DNA of 64,000 nucleotides from NCBI RefSeq assembly GCF_024166365.1, contig NC_064822.1, forward strand, positions 104,900,823-104,964,822. The letters are read 5' to 3'. Position 1 is the first letter of the stretch. The number at the start of each line of letters is the position of its first letter. The position numbers and the translations under genes are program-made. Of the stretch, positions 27,801 to 42,800 are shown in pieces. The notes beneath the pieces are model-generated. The model had not been told where the DNA came from. It saw nothing but the letters and a program-made list of their open reading frames with translations, and searched no databases. The DNA is from Elephas maximus indicus. Taxonomy: Eukaryota; Chordata; Mammalia; Proboscidea; Elephantidae.

Positions 27801-30800
27801 GGTTCCAGAGAACTCACAGGGCTCTAGAAATGGGCCTGTGGTTAATATCATTTGGAAAGGGACAAATAATTACAAAAGAGATTATACACCCTTACATTAG
27901 AGGCTGTCTTTTAAACCAGGAGCTATAACAAATGACATGCTACTTTTGAACAAAATTATAAAGTAGAAAAAAATCTGTCTTTGCTTTTCTACCAACTTTT
28001 ATTCTTATTTATGTAGCCTACCCCAATAACCTCTTCTGTGCCCTATTATTAAACATTGATTTGTTTTAATTTTGCATTTCTCAAACTGTCTCCTATAGAA
28101 TACTTCTTAAAATATATTAATATATGTTCTTTGGAGGAAGTGAGGGTTTAATAGTTAAAGAGGCTTGAAAATACTTTTTAAATTTTTACCACAAGACTTC
28201 TCAATGCCTTTTTAATGTTAATGTACATTTTGAATCTCTAAGAGGGACCTCTACTGTGCAGTTTCTCAAATATATTTGATTATGGAATTTTTTTGTTTGT
28301 TTTTTTTTAGAGAAATATATTCTAATACTTCCTAGAACACCAAAGCTGTTTTAACTAGTAGATAATAAGGTGTTAACTGATACTTAAACTGTTACTTCTT
28401 TCTGGGAGGTATTTGTATTTTATAAGGAAATTTTTTGAAAATGGAATAGCCTTAAAGACCAAAGTAATTAAAATGATGGGAAGACAAGCGTCTGGGTTGA
28501 TGTTTGGGGATTTAGGACTTTATTACTCTGCTTATTTGTAAGACCTGCCTGCATCTGAAATAAGAGAGGCAGTATCCATGAGTAAAGAGAACCTACACCA
28601 CTCTTCTTCCAACCATCCATTTTCTTGCCTGTCTATGGACTGTTCGCTTATGCCGTACTCAACTAACTGTGTCTCTGTCCACGCGCTTGGCCTAGTCACT
28701 CTGTACCACAGCAGACAGGAGATGGAGGGGAGTAGGAGTAGCCTCAGTTCTTCTATTCTTGGGAATTTAATAGAGAGTGAATTAATGAAGATACAGAATA
28801 ATGCCTCTAAAAAGTTGTTGACTCCTACCTTTTTAATCTGCAAAGCATAGAAGAGCCAGTAAATCATGCTAACCAAAAAGTGCTTTTAGGGTGGATAATT
28901 TATCTAGTACTCTACCCATACTTTGTCCCAAATCCCAAGTTCCACCTTTCAGGTTTTATAACTAGAAACTTTTATCTGTATAACTATCTATACTGTGTTA
29001 GTGTGTGTACAGCATCACTTTTTCTCATTTTTCCTACACACAATATTTCAGCCAGGTTACTTACTGTCTCAGAAGTTAGCATTCATATTTATTCTTCCAT
29101 GTATTTGCTGATTCCACTTTCCCAGCCTGATAAACTCTCCTATACCTCTGGACTTACGTAAGTCTAACTAATTTTCCAAAATTTGCCTTAAGCTAAGCTC
29201 TAACTTCTCCTGGAAATTTTTCTAGAAAAGTGATTTGTCCTCTTTCCAGGCCTCTGGCGGCAAGTATCATTGCCATTTGGCCTGGATTATTATCATAGCA
29301 GACATTGTTGGCGTATTTGGAAAGAATAAAGATCTAAGTGTAGGTTAGCACAGCTTTGCCTTGATAAGCCTCTGGTCTCCATAATTGTTCAGCTTAATGA
29401 TTACTTAGCCACAGGATCTGATTCCATTCAGAACCAGTTTGAACCAGGAAACACAGTTCCGTGAGAGAGATTTGTGAGTTCCGGCTGACTTGGAACCCAG
29501 CCAGGGGGAACCTCCTTTAATAAATGACAAATGAAATGGTTTCCTGCCTGGGAACTGTGTATTTAGGTTTGATTAACAGGCATAGCAACCAGGTCAATTT
29601 AACTTGAGGAAGGACGTTACCTGCCCTTTCCTGCTGGTGTAAAGCCTTTCTCTCAGGCTGAATGGGTTTTTAAACCACTTTATTTCAATGCCCCTTGTAG
29701 TTACTACTTCAAGACATGATTGGCAGGTGAGCTAACTCCATTTGGCACCAAACCAGGGTTAATATCATTTAGGAAGCCATTTTTCTGTTGGTTAGAGTGT
29801 AAAAGAAGAGCAAAGGGTTCCAGCAGTTTTGCAGCAGTGGGATTACATTACCCTTGACAGGGCACTTGGGGAATTGTACAGATAACTAAAGCTGACACAT
29901 ACCTATGGAAGGTGAAATCAGAAGACTGCCAATACTATATAAAACTTAAAATCGGTTCTCATTGGTGATTCAGTAATAATCATCTCTATAGCCAAGTTAA
30001 CTTTTATTAATGAAATTTGTCTGACTTACATTGTTGGAATTGTTGGTTGACTTAAGTTTAAGGCCATTAAGAACCATGCTGTGGTGCAGAACATGAAGCT
30101 GGAGTATATGAACTACTTTCAAAGGTTGTCATATCATGTCCTGGTGAGAAATATAGGGTAGGCTACACACTTAGCTTTCCTTTTAAATAAATAGAAATAA
30201 AAAGCATATAATTCTGCCACCTTTACATATAATTTTTATTCTCTGTATTCCCTTGTATCCCTTATCTATATGCATAAAAAAAAACCAAACCAAACCCAGT
30301 GCCGTCAAGTCGATTCCAACTCATAGCGACCCTATAGGACAGAGTAGAACTGCCCCACAGAGTTTCCAAGGAGCACCTGGTGGATTTGAACTTCCGACCC
30401 TTATGGTTAGCAACTATAGTACTTAATCACTGCGCCACCAGGGTTTCCTCCATATGTATACATGTTCTTGATAGTTGTAAGCATAGTGAGAGTGTAATTT
30501 TGTAATATATTCTCTTCACTTAAAATTATCTTTGATTTATCTGTGTAACTATACTGTGTTAGTGTGTGTACAGATTTATTTATGCATTTCTAGACAATGA
30601 ATTTGGAATGGATAATGCTTTATCAGAGCTAAAATGAAGGCATTTTACTAGATAAATATTTTGCTGAAACTAAGAAATCAAGATGTGTATAGAAATTAAA
30701 ATAGTAATCACTGCCATTTATTGAGCTTTTATTGTATATCAGAAGCTTTTATGTACAGTGTCTCTAATCTGTATAACAGTATCACTTGTGTTACGTTCAC

Positions 30801-33800
30801 TTTATAGATGGACAAAAATGGGCACAGAAAAAAATCATTTGCCCAAAGTTTTACTGTGTGTTAAGTGACATTGTTCCATTATACCATGGTTCCATTTTCT
30901 GTGTCTCATCAGGTATCACTTTTCGCTTTCATTCTTCAGTCCTTACCTCCCTTGTCCACACGTCTCCCTTGTTTTGGAGCTTAGACACTTAGTGTAATTG
31001 TTTCAGAGGGAGAATTCAAAAAAGCAAATCATGGTTTCAGGTGAGGATCTAGTCAGCTGCTTGCTATGTGTGCTTAATGCTTCAGCCATTTTTCGTTACA
31101 AACTAAAAACTCAAACAGCATACTTCTTCATAATCTAGATTGCTAATGGTTGTTTTTTCTAAACAGATTATACCATATGATCACAAGTCATATGGTCTCT
31201 AGGATTAGTTTAGAATTGAGGTACTATTGACAATTGGAAAGGAACAGAAAGCGGGGTTATTCTATTGACGGCCTGTCCCATAAGAAACGTGGCTTATGTT
31301 CACATTCTGACTTCTTAAAAGCCATTTCAAACCCTTGAAACATGAAATCACATGTTGACATGCTTTGTAAAGTACTCTTGACAAAGAAAAAAAAGAAGGA
31401 CCCATCAAAATTTTCATAGTATCCAAAGTTGATTTAACAAGCTAATTCTTTTAATTCAGTTTTGTGCCCCAGTTGTTCAACCCAGTATAATGATCTGGCT
31501 ACCTAATGAGAGTTTTTTGTTTTTGCCCTGAGCCCAGATGGGTGTACTGTAATCCATCAAGGCCAGTGCCAGGAGTATGGAGTTTTATAAAACACAGAAA
31601 GCATCATTAATTCTCTGCTAATAAAAACTTTCAACATTTCTTTTTCTTGGTTATTTTATACGGTAAGAGGAAAGTCTTCAAAGAAAAGAGAGTGTTTTCG
31701 TTGGCTTTGCTTGGGTCTCTGCCTTGATTGGCTAGTGAAGTGATGATAAATAAGTTTTAGGTTTTTAGCAAATAAAATCAAGTATAAATGTTTTCTAAGA
31801 ACATTATTGAGTGGTTTATCAAATTATGTTTTGAAGTAACTGGCTGTGAATTTCTCGAGTTTTGTTTTCATTATAACTTTGTTTTCTAATGCAAGAACAA
31901 TGAAGAAATGATAACTAATAGTTTTTAGGTGCCAACAAATTTCTGAAGGCAAGAGCTAAAATCAGTAAACTGTATATTAAAATAAATTAAGGGCTTGCTT
32001 CAAATGATGCAGAGACACAGTATATCATAGCGATGTGGGTGGTAATGCTGCAGAAACACTATCCTGAGCAACTGAATTACATAAAAACTTTAAAGTAAAC
32101 TGAGCAAATGTTAAGGTGGTAAAAAGTCCTGGGAAAAAGGAAAGGAAATCCAGAACATCCAGACAGGTACCAGTCTTTTTCCTTAGTAATAATGACCAGT
32201 CATCCAAAACCATCTTTCCTGATTGAAGAAAAGATTTAGAAATTCTCAACACTGTATAAAGCCCAGGCTTAGTAAGAACTAGTTTCTTTCCAAACAAGCT
32301 CCCAATAATATGTAGCTGAATGTCGTTAGATAGAGCAGTTTCAAAATCCAGTTACCAGATGCTTATTACAGCTTATTTCCATTCAAAAAAGCCTTGAGAG
32401 AACAGTTAAAAGCATGGTACCCTCTCAGGTATTGGAGTGAGCAAGGTAACCGGAAGTCTGACAATCTGAATGAGCCTTTCATCACTCTCTGAGAGGATGC
32501 GTTGCTTGCGGCCACGGCATCTAAAAACTATTACCTCAAACCCCAGGTACTTTTGAATCTCGTGGCAGTAGATCCATAGTGGGACCACTGTTTAGCTCAG
32601 GAACACATGGGAAATTTTAGCTTACATTGCCCTTTGTTAGAAAGTTGTATTAGAGTAAATTATTTTTTTAATTGTAAAAAATGCTTGTGCTATTTATCCT
32701 TACTTCTGGCCTGTTTTCCACTTTTGAACCCTTCCTGCCTTCTCTGTTTATTTTGTGATATACGTATTTCCTCAACAAAGTTATTATGAAAACTTTCAAG
32801 ACCACAGAAAAGTTAAAGGATAATACAATGATCAATGTATTTTGCTCTTGGGTGTTTTGGTGAAACCATTTAGAAGTTGTAGACATAACATGTCACCCCT
32901 AAATGCTTTAGGATGAATGACCTCAAAACAAGAACATTCTTTTACACAATCATAATACCATTATGTGATGTACTTTTAATAAAAAAGTGATTACATTTTA
33001 ACATTTATTCATTTTTGTATTTTAAAGACTTACGAAAAGATTAATGGAAAATTACAAATGTTCATCAGGCTTTTCTCTGAGAAGATGTCCGGACAGTTGC
33101 AGTTAACCAGTAAATTCTTTTGTTTAATGCTGGACTGCCATCACAGACCTCTCATTAAAAAAAGAAAAAAAAAATTTTTTTTCATTAGACATTGTCAATA
33201 AATGGCAACATGGCAAACAACAAACCAAAAGATACAGAAGTGCTTACTGCCTTTCTGTGTTTTTTTTTTGCCATGAAAATATAAAGTATTTTTCTAATGG
33301 AGGGGTCACATGGTTGTCCATGCACTGCCATATGCATTTTCTGTCATCACCAAATGAGTCAATCAAGAGACAAAGTTATTTAAATGGATGCTAGTCATTA
33401 TCACGGGGCGGGAAAAGAGTACCATCACAATATACTAGCTCATACTGCAACAAAAAGTCTGATTATGATGATGTGGATTTTTTTTTCCTTGCTGAAAGTG
33501 TCATGTGCCATTCTACCCTTCATAATAAAGATTATAGGCCGCAAAAAGCTTACTTGTTTGCTGAAGTCTTTTAATAAATATTTTACAAGCTTTGTCAGAG
33601 ACAAATAATTTGTCATCTGGTGGACACAGTGCCTGCATCTTAAGATAATTCAAATTCAGCAGGAAAAGAGAGGTAATGTCAAACCGTAGGCCTGGCAGCT
33701 CCTGTCCCAGTTATGTTTTTGTTTTGTCTTTTAGTTATTCCAAAATGCTGCCAGAGTTCTTAATGGAGCAGTTGTTGGTGAGGTTTGGGAAATGCTTTCT

Positions 33801-36800
33801 TCAGAACGCATTGCTGCCCCCAAATAGTTGTGTGTCCTCAGTCTGGTGCTTTTGAATTAATATGCCAACCAAATTTGTTTTAGTTACAGGTCTGCTTATT
33901 AGCATCATGCCCAGTGATATCAAACCTGCTTTCTCTGGCACCTCCCTATAAAGAATTTTGTTACTTGAGGAAATGACCCAGCCTTATGTTTTTTGTATAT
34001 CTCACACTATAGTTTCCATATTAACTACTTTGTACTAACATAACTACGTATTGAATTGGGGGGGGGGGCGTATGAATGTTTGTTTTTACCACCAGAAATA
34101 AGGGTGGACTTTTTATTAACCCTGTAGTTATATTCCCATTCAAACAGAGAAATCAGAATGAACTCCAAATTTGAAGAAAGTTGGAGCATTTCATGTTTGT
34201 ACAGTTATTAAAATTTTTTATTTTTAATTTTTTTGTTTTGTTTGCCCACCACCAAGCTAAACTGATATGATAGGAAAATTATTTACATCCAGAGATTGAA
34301 TACTAGGGTAACTTATGTCCCTTTACCTTGAAGGCAATAGACTCTTATAAAACCAAGAAAAAAAAAAAAAAAACCCTTGCTGTCGAGTCGACTCTGACTC
34401 ATAGCAACTCTATAGGATAGAGTAGAAATGCCCCATAGAGTTTCCAAGGAGCGGCTGGTGGATTTGAACTGCTTACCTTTCGGTTAGCAGCTGAGTTCTT
34501 AACCACTGAGCCACCAGGGCTCCAGAAGGATGTGGTAAAGCTTTGTATGCCTACCAACCGTTTATAGTTGCAGTGGGGGAAATTCTGATTGCTCATTTAA
34601 TGTCCCTTTTCTGTAAAAAAGCCTACCAGAAACCTTTGATTCTATCCTCAGATTACTGTTAAATGTTTATCAGAAACCAGCACAGTGTGTATATGTCTTT
34701 TGACTATTCTGCATTCTAAGGACTAAAGTGCCACTGAACCTGGTGCAACCGTGGTAAAATGTTGAAGATACAGAAATCCTAATCACAGATACATTTACTG
34801 TGCCCTAGCAGAGGTATTGCCTGGTGAAAATTCATTAGAACCCAAGCTGTCAAGTTTTCTAGACCAAAATATAAAATAAAAAAATATGCGAGGTGCATGC
34901 TAATTTCCACAAGGACTTTTGCTTTAGTATAACTAAGAAATGTGTTTTATAGCTTGCTACTGCCATCTACTGATGCGCAGCTGTTGACTTTCTAGCTACT
35001 GGTCTACCGTAATACAGAGACAAAAAAGAGAATCAGGCCTATTTAATTTACTAGAAATTCTTATTCTTTGTTGAGGGTGAGACAATACAATTTTCATTGG
35101 TCTTTTCAGTGTTTACTTTGTAGTGTGCTTTTAGTGAACAAGCTTATAAGTCTTTCTCCGTTATTAACAATGTACTGTTCCCAGGTTTGAGTTTCTGATT
35201 AATCCTTTTTATCCTTTGTCATCTTTTCCTAGTTTAATGGACCGGGAAGTGGCATTGCTTGCTGAAATGGACAAAGTAAAAGCTGAAGCAAGTAAGAGTG
35301 ATCTTTAAATAAAGCTTCTGAAACTATTACCAGGTAGTAGGTACCTACCTCCCACCCCCCACAATAGGAGCCACAATGAGAGTTTATGTATTGAGTTAAA
35401 CTATCTTGAAAAGTTATTCTATGCTGCATATGAATTCTTTCAGGCAGAATAACTTTACAAGAGCCTGTTTAAAAAATATTTCCAAATTTTAGTATTTTGA
35501 ACATGGAATTCAATGTATAAGGGACTGTGTCATGGTGTCTGCCACCACATACTCTAGAAACCACAGCATCAACCTTAGGAAAATAAAGTAGGCTGCAGGT
35601 GTCTGAGTTTTGTTTTGTTTTTCCCTCCAGTGATTAAACAGTTCCATTTTGTTTTGTTTTTTCTGTGTCGTTGTTGTTAGGTACCATCAAGTTGATTTTT
35701 TTAGTGATAGCAACCCCTTGTGACAGAGTAGAACTGCCCCATATGGTTCTCGAGGCCTTAATCTTTGTGGGAACAGATTGCCAGTTTAAACTGCCAGCCT
35801 TTTCGTTAGCAGCCAAGCATTTAACCGTTGTGCCCCCAGGTTGCCTACAATTGAGTCCATACATTCTTATCATTACCTGTCTTAGGACTTTCTTTGTCTT
35901 CTCTCCTGGTGGAACAGACTTCACTTATTATTCATTATCAGTAGGTGAGGAAAAAGTCAGTGAATTGAGGGCTCTGCATACCATGACTAGGGTTCCTTGA
36001 AAGCTTATTAAAATACAGTCTGGAGGAATAGAGTCTAACTTGGGTGATTTGTCGGTTTTTGTACAAATGGACAAGATTATCTGATTTTTTGTGATTTCTG
36101 TTAAGTATTAAGTTAAAGATACTTAGCTACGTGACAAGAAGGAAATGTGAACTGCACCTCGAACAGTGGCGTTGATTTGGGGCTTTTCAGCAGCAGATTT
36201 TGCTTTCGTGCGTTGAGTGCCTGGTTTATAATTATCCTCAAACTGGTAAGAATAGAAATCCTGGGCCAGGCCAAGATGATGTTTCACAACTAAATCATTG
36301 TGTTATGGTCACGGGCCAGAGGAGGCACCACTGAAGCCCAGAGCTGAGTTCAGTTTTGATCCATTTTAACTTGAGATGTTGAGTACTCAGCAGAGGTGCC
36401 ATCTTCTGTTCTTCAGAGGTGAGATTTCGTTTGCGCTGAATGTTAAATCCTGAAGATTCTAAATTTGACACAGTCTCAGTCCCTTGTTGTATCTGCGTAT
36501 CCTCTTTTTAAAGGTGAAGGTTCAGATGAAATAAACTAGTAGGAAGACATAGCCCTTACTTTTCAGAAGAAGGTACTTTTTAATATATACTTTTTATAAA
36601 AAATCTCAAACATTTAAAATAGAGAGGCAGATGTAATGAATCCCATCAACTAGCTTTAACCAGTTATCAACTCATGGACAGTCTTACTTGATCAAATTCA
36701 GAGCTATAGGGTTTTACTTCATCAGTTTTGTGTCTCTGTCTCCTTTCTCCGTGTTGAAAATCCCGGTTCTCAATGACACTGAAAAAGATGGTTCTTTTTC

Positions 36801-39800
36801 TTTTTTTATACATTATAGGCTTATTAAACAATTTGTATGTTCATACTACTTTATAGTTCAGAGTTTTTTTCACATTTAAACATATATGATCTTCACATCA
36901 AAGGAAAATTTTTTTTTCTATTTCATAAATGAAATAGGTTCTTTGGGGAAAAAATGTGACTTGTTCAGTGTCAGAGAATTAAGTTACATAATTAGATTCT
37001 CTCATTTATTTGATATATGTAGAAATCTTTACATATTTTTTCCATTTCGAGAACTGTAATTTTGTCTTAGAATCCTAGAATGCTAGAGCTTAAAGGAACT
37101 GCAGTTTATACAAATAGAAAATAGATTTTCTCTTGGACCCAGACCATTAGATCATTTGTAGCTGTTTGGGCCTTGGAGTTAAGAAACTTTATGTAGTCCT
37201 AATTGATTAACCATGCTTGATATGGGTGTGAGCAACCCATGGATAGCAAATACATGGCAGTTAGGCTAAATAATTGCTAAAGACAGTCAGCTCTTTGAAA
37301 TAACTGATATAGCTCTTTGAAAATTCTATCTTTTCTAACAAATTGAAAATAAATTTGGCTAATTTCTCAGGTTACAGTAGTCTATATTATTTAGGGATTG
37401 AGTTTCATGACATATGGCAGACTGAAGTAAATAAATTTATTTTTCTCTCATAAAATGAAAAGTCCAAGGGTAAGCATTCCAGGGCTGGCAAGACATGTCC
37501 AAGATGACTTTAAGGGCGAAGGCTCTTCTATTCTTCTATCCAGCCATCCTTAGGATATGCTCATGGTCAAAAAATAGCTCCTAAGTCTCCAACTGAGGAG
37601 AGACAAAATGACTAAGTAAGATCCCTTTAAAGAGCTTTCCTGTAAATCCTACCCTGTGAGCTCTGCTTGTAGCTCAGTGGCCAGACTGTATCATATGACC
37701 ATCTCATCTGTAGCAAAGCCAGGAAATACAGACTTTTACCTAAGCATATTGGTAGCTAACAAAGTTGGACTTCTGACAACTAAAAAAGAAGGGGAGAATA
37801 GCTATTCAGTTGACCGACACTCTTTGCTACAATCTACCCCTTCACTATTCAATATCTCTCATTTTCCCAGAAGAGAACACAATGACAACAACAACTCAGT
37901 GACAACTCCAAAGTTCCTCTAGTTAGAATGTTCAGCTGAAACTCCAGGACTTCTAGGTGATGTTCAAATCTTCCGTCAGGTCTGAATATGGCGTGTTGTG
38001 GTCTTGGTGCAATAAACTAAAAAAAATATAAATTATTTTTAAAGAAAAGTTAAATGTCCCCTTTTCCAACATCACATGCACAGGGAAGAAGATAATTAGA
38101 GCAAAAATTCCCACTTGGAAAAGTGGGAAACGCAGCAGTCACTGGGCTGTAGCAATAATCAAATCTTGCTGGACAAGAATAGCAGAATCCCTACCCATAC
38201 AGTAGGAAAAGTTCCTTGAATGGTTCGTCTGGCAGTCCCTGGTTCTGTTTCCTGAAAGGATTTCCTTTGCCCGTTTTCTTCTGTGGCTTTGGCTCTCTTC
38301 TCTGGGAGATTTTTTTTTTTTTTAATTAATTTTTATTGTGCTTTAAGTGAAAGTTTACAAATCAGGTCAGTCTCTCATACAAAAATTTATACACACCATG
38401 CTATACACTCCTGATTGCTCTCCCTCTAATGAGTTAGCACAGTACTTCCTCCACTCTCTCTCCTCGTGTCCATTCGGGCAGTTTCTGAGCCCTTCTGCCC
38501 TCTCATCTCTGGTCCAAACAGGAGATGCCAACATAGTCTTATATGTCCACTTGATCCAAGAAGCTTGTTCTTCACCGCTGTCGTTTTCCGTCCCCTATTC
38601 CAGTCCAATCCCTGTCTAAAGAGTTGGCTTTCGGAATGGTTCCTGTGCTGGGCTAACAGAAGGCCTGGGGTCCATGGCCTCTAGGGTCCCTACAGTCCCA
38701 GTCTGACCATTAAGTCTGGTCTTTTTATGAGAATTTGGGGTCTGCATCCCACTGCTCTCCTGATCCCTCAGGGGTTCTCTGTTGAGTTCCCTGTCAGGAC
38801 AGCCATCGGTTGTGGCCGGGCACCATCTAGCTCTTCTGGTCTCAGGATGATGTAGTCTCTGGTTTATGTGGTCCTTTCTGACTCTTAGGCTCATAATTAC
38901 TTTGTGTCTTTGGTGTTCTTCATTCTTCCTTGTTCCAGGTGGGTTAAGACCAACTGATGCATCTTAGATGGCCGCTTGCTAGCGTTTAAGACCCCAGACG
39001 CCACTCTCCAAAGTGGGATGCAGAATGTTTTCTTAATAGATTTTGTTACGCCAGTTGACTCAGATGTCCCCTGAAACCATGGTCCTCAAACCCCCGCCCC
39101 TGCTATGCTGGCCTTTGAAGTGTTCAGTTTAGAAACTGCTTTGTTTTGGTTTAGTCCATTTGTGTTGACCTCTCCTGTATTGTGCACTGTCTTTCCCTTC
39201 ACCTAAAATGAAACTTTTATCTACTATCTAATTAGTCAGTACCCCTCTGTGGGAGATTCTTTATTGTGCATTTTCCTCCATGGCAAGATCTGAGTTGTAC
39301 ATCAGGGAGCTTGCCAAAGAAAGTGCTTCTTTAAAGGTTGAACCAAAAAACCCATTGCCATCAAGTCAATTCTGACTCATAGTGACCGTGTAGGACAGAG
39401 TAGAACTTCTCCATAGGGTTTCCAAGGCTGTAATCTTTATAGAAGCAGATTGCCACATCTTTCTCCTGTGGAGTGGCTGATGAGTTCGAACTTCTGACCT
39501 TTTGATTAGCAACCAAGCACTTAACCACTGCGCCACCAGGGCTCCTTTAAAAGGTTGGAACAATCTGAATAGCCATCATTAAGGAACTTGGTAAATAGTT
39601 GTGGTATATTCACACATTAGAATACTAGGTAGCTGTTAAACAGAATGAGGGAGAGCCAAATGTCTTAATATGGAATCAGCTTCAGCCTACATGAAGTGAA
39701 AAAAGCCAAGGTAAAGGAAGGGAGTATGTATAGGAAATATTCCCATTTGTGAGGAGGGAAAAAAGGAAATATACATGTGGCATATGCACAGGAAGTATTT

Positions 39801-42800
39801 GGAAGTTTACATAAGAAACTTAACAGTGGTTTTATTTGGGGAGGAGGGGACTACAAAATCAAACGTAGGAGGGACACTTTTACTTTTCATTTTGTACCCA
39901 TTACTTCTACGTGAATTTTTACTGTGTGTGCATATTTCTGTTTCAATTTATATGCTTCTTGATTTTTTTTTTTTAACTTGGAAGAGAAGAAGGAGAAATA
40001 CCAAGTTACTTATGAGTCTTTATGATTCATAAGAAATGTTTAACATTTAACTGCTTTCAGAGACCTTCCAGAAGGTGGAAACTGGACCTTTGGTATTTTT
40101 GTTTTCCGGATGGGTGGGCATCTAAGCCTTTGGCTGTCCAAATACATACCGCAAGGCCTATACTACCAGTTCCTCTTTATCCTGTTTAGCAGCAACATGA
40201 GATTCATATTCCTTTTTCCTCTACAGTGGAAATTTTGCTCAGCCGGCAAAAGAAAGCTGAACTTTTAAAGAAGATGACTGATGTGGCTGTTCGAATGTCA
40301 GAGGAGCAATTGGTTGAGCTCAGAGCTGATATAAAGGTAAAACTTCCTTTGCCTTCCTGCCTTTCCTCTTACCCGGGGGGACTAAAGTAACAAATCCCTG
40401 TCATTCATGGCCATATCTAATGTATTGAAGTCATGAAAATCCCTTCTCAAACATGGCCTTCTTCCAGGTTCTCTTTCTCTGTAAATGGTACCTCCATCTG
40501 TCCAGTTGTCCAGGCTGGAAACCATAGGAAATTTTTCCTTTTCCCACATTAATATATTAGCAGACTCAGTTGCTTTGACCTAATAAATCTCAGATCTGAT
40601 CTTTTCTCTTCATCTTCGCCACCATTGTGGTCAAGCTGTCATGATCTCCTGCTTGAACTTTTGTAATAGCCTCTTAACTGATTCCATCTGTCTACTTTGC
40701 CACTGCTCTGCCTTCATATTCTTCATATTTGTGCCTCACACTATAGTGACCTGCTTAAAACTTCCCATTGCTTTTACGATAAAGGCAATACTTCTTAATA
40801 TGGTCCATAGGGCTTTGCATGGTCTGTCCCTAAAGGACCACCATCCTCATTTCCCACCATGTGCTCCTCGTTCTCAGTACTCCAGCCATACTAGTTTTTC
40901 CTTTCCACAAACATATCCTGTTTCCTCCTACTTCCTACTTCCTACTAGAGGGCACTATATATGCTTTTTGCCTCTGTCCAAAACCCTGCTCTCTCCCCAC
41001 AGTACACACAGTCAGTCTTGACCTACTCATCCGTCCTGGCTTCCCTGTCATCAAGTTCTATTCTGTCCTTTGATAGCATAGTTATAATTTTATGTGCTTT
41101 GGATTATTTGAATCACCTGTCTTCCCCACTAATTTGTTAACTTCAAAATGTCAGGAGCCATTGTGTCTGGCACAGTGCCTTAGCACATAGTAGGTGTTCA
41201 GTAAATAATGATTAGTTGCTTCTGATTTGATAGAGAAAAATTATTAATTTGAGATGTTGGTCATATTTAATCTGTTTATAAAGATGACTTGGGTTTAATA
41301 CACATACCTTTTAAATTCTTTTATAAAGAACAAACAACAACAACAACAACAAAACGGTGTTTCTGCAGAGTCCCTGGGTGGCACAAATGGTTAAGTACTC
41401 GGCTACTAACTGAAAGGTTGAATCCACCCAGTGGCACCTCTGAGGAAAGGCCTGGTGATCTATTTCTGAAAGATGATAGCCATTGAAAAAAGAGAGAGAG
41501 AGAGAGTGCAAATAGCCAAACGGTGCATATTTTAAACTACCATGTTCTCATTAACTAAGAGTATATTAATAAATTTTATAGAAAGTCTTCCACACATTGA
41601 TGCCAGTCAGTCTCATTCAGCTGTCTGGGAGAAGCCGGAAACCCCTTTGGAATTAGATGAGAATTCTGGCTCTCATAGGCTTCATCTGTTCCCTTCCCAC
41701 GTGGCTGAAAAGCTGCTAGAAATATTTCTGCAGGCTGACTAAGGATCTGTTTCGCTCCGAGTTTTCAGTGTACTGAAGTGGGTGCTGTGCAATTTAAATG
41801 TCTTATTTCCAGATCATTTTATTTCCGTCATTCTCGTTATGTCTTTGGCTTAGCAAACCCCAGAATTTGTCTCAGAATTAATCTCAGACTGATATTACAC
41901 TTCTCAAGGCTTTGCTACAAGAGGGTCATGTGGTTTCCTAAGCCACAATATATTCTGAAGCTTTAGGGCTTGAAAGCCCAAAGGTAAATTTTATCTTTCC
42001 TTTTCCCTTTCACTGCTTCTAGATGCATCCTGAGGATTCTGATACATTTGATTCTACTCCTTGAAAACCCAAAGTGAGATTAGATCGCCCCTAGTTAAGA
42101 AGACTGCTCTCAGGAGCCCAGTTGTTCCAAATTATATCTAGGCCTTTAACTTTTGTTTCTTGTCTCTTCTTCATTTGAAAAAATTATTCCAGGCTACCTT
42201 AGACATTGTTTATTGAAATAAAAAAAATAGCAGCACTTTATTCCCAACATGTTTCCAGCCCCACAATTTTTAGAGTATAGTTAGTTTTGACCCAAGTAAT
42301 TGGTTACTTCTCAGCTCAGTCTACTTAAAAGGATTAAATTACTTACAGCATAAACTCTTCTCATTTGCAAAGTTGACCTTTCACATGAATGATTTTCCAT
42401 CTCAAGAAATTATTCCTATTTCAAGGACTAACAAAGATAAACTCAGTTTTTAAGGAAGTTCCTATTAAAGAATACCAAATGTCTGTCTAAATGGGGTCAT
42501 TGTTGCAACCAACTGCCCACCTACTTCTGAGCATTTTTGCTGCCTCTGCTTCTCTATAAAATGGGACAGTGTAGAAATAGCCAACAGTGGAAAGATGGCC
42601 CTCTACTATAAATTCTTCTTTCTCTACAGTTTCTCTCACTTATACCTAATGGGCTTTGACTATCGTGTAGCACTTCATAAAGCTTCCCAAATACACCCAT
42701 CTTTGAGATCTTATGCAAATGAGTGAATTTGGTCAACTACCCAACATCGGTAATATGATGGCCATTTAATAAACTTTGAAGCACTGAAGACAATTGAAAA

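Noticed and set aside
28532-28876. Overlapping open frames on both strands (114 and 90 codons) in a SPATS2 intron.
   Set aside because: No recognisable protein, no splice context tying them to SPATS2, and mirrored frames are common by chance.
35665-36000. 111-codon open frame in a SPATS2 intron.
   Set aside because: Most of it is antisense AfroSINE sequence.
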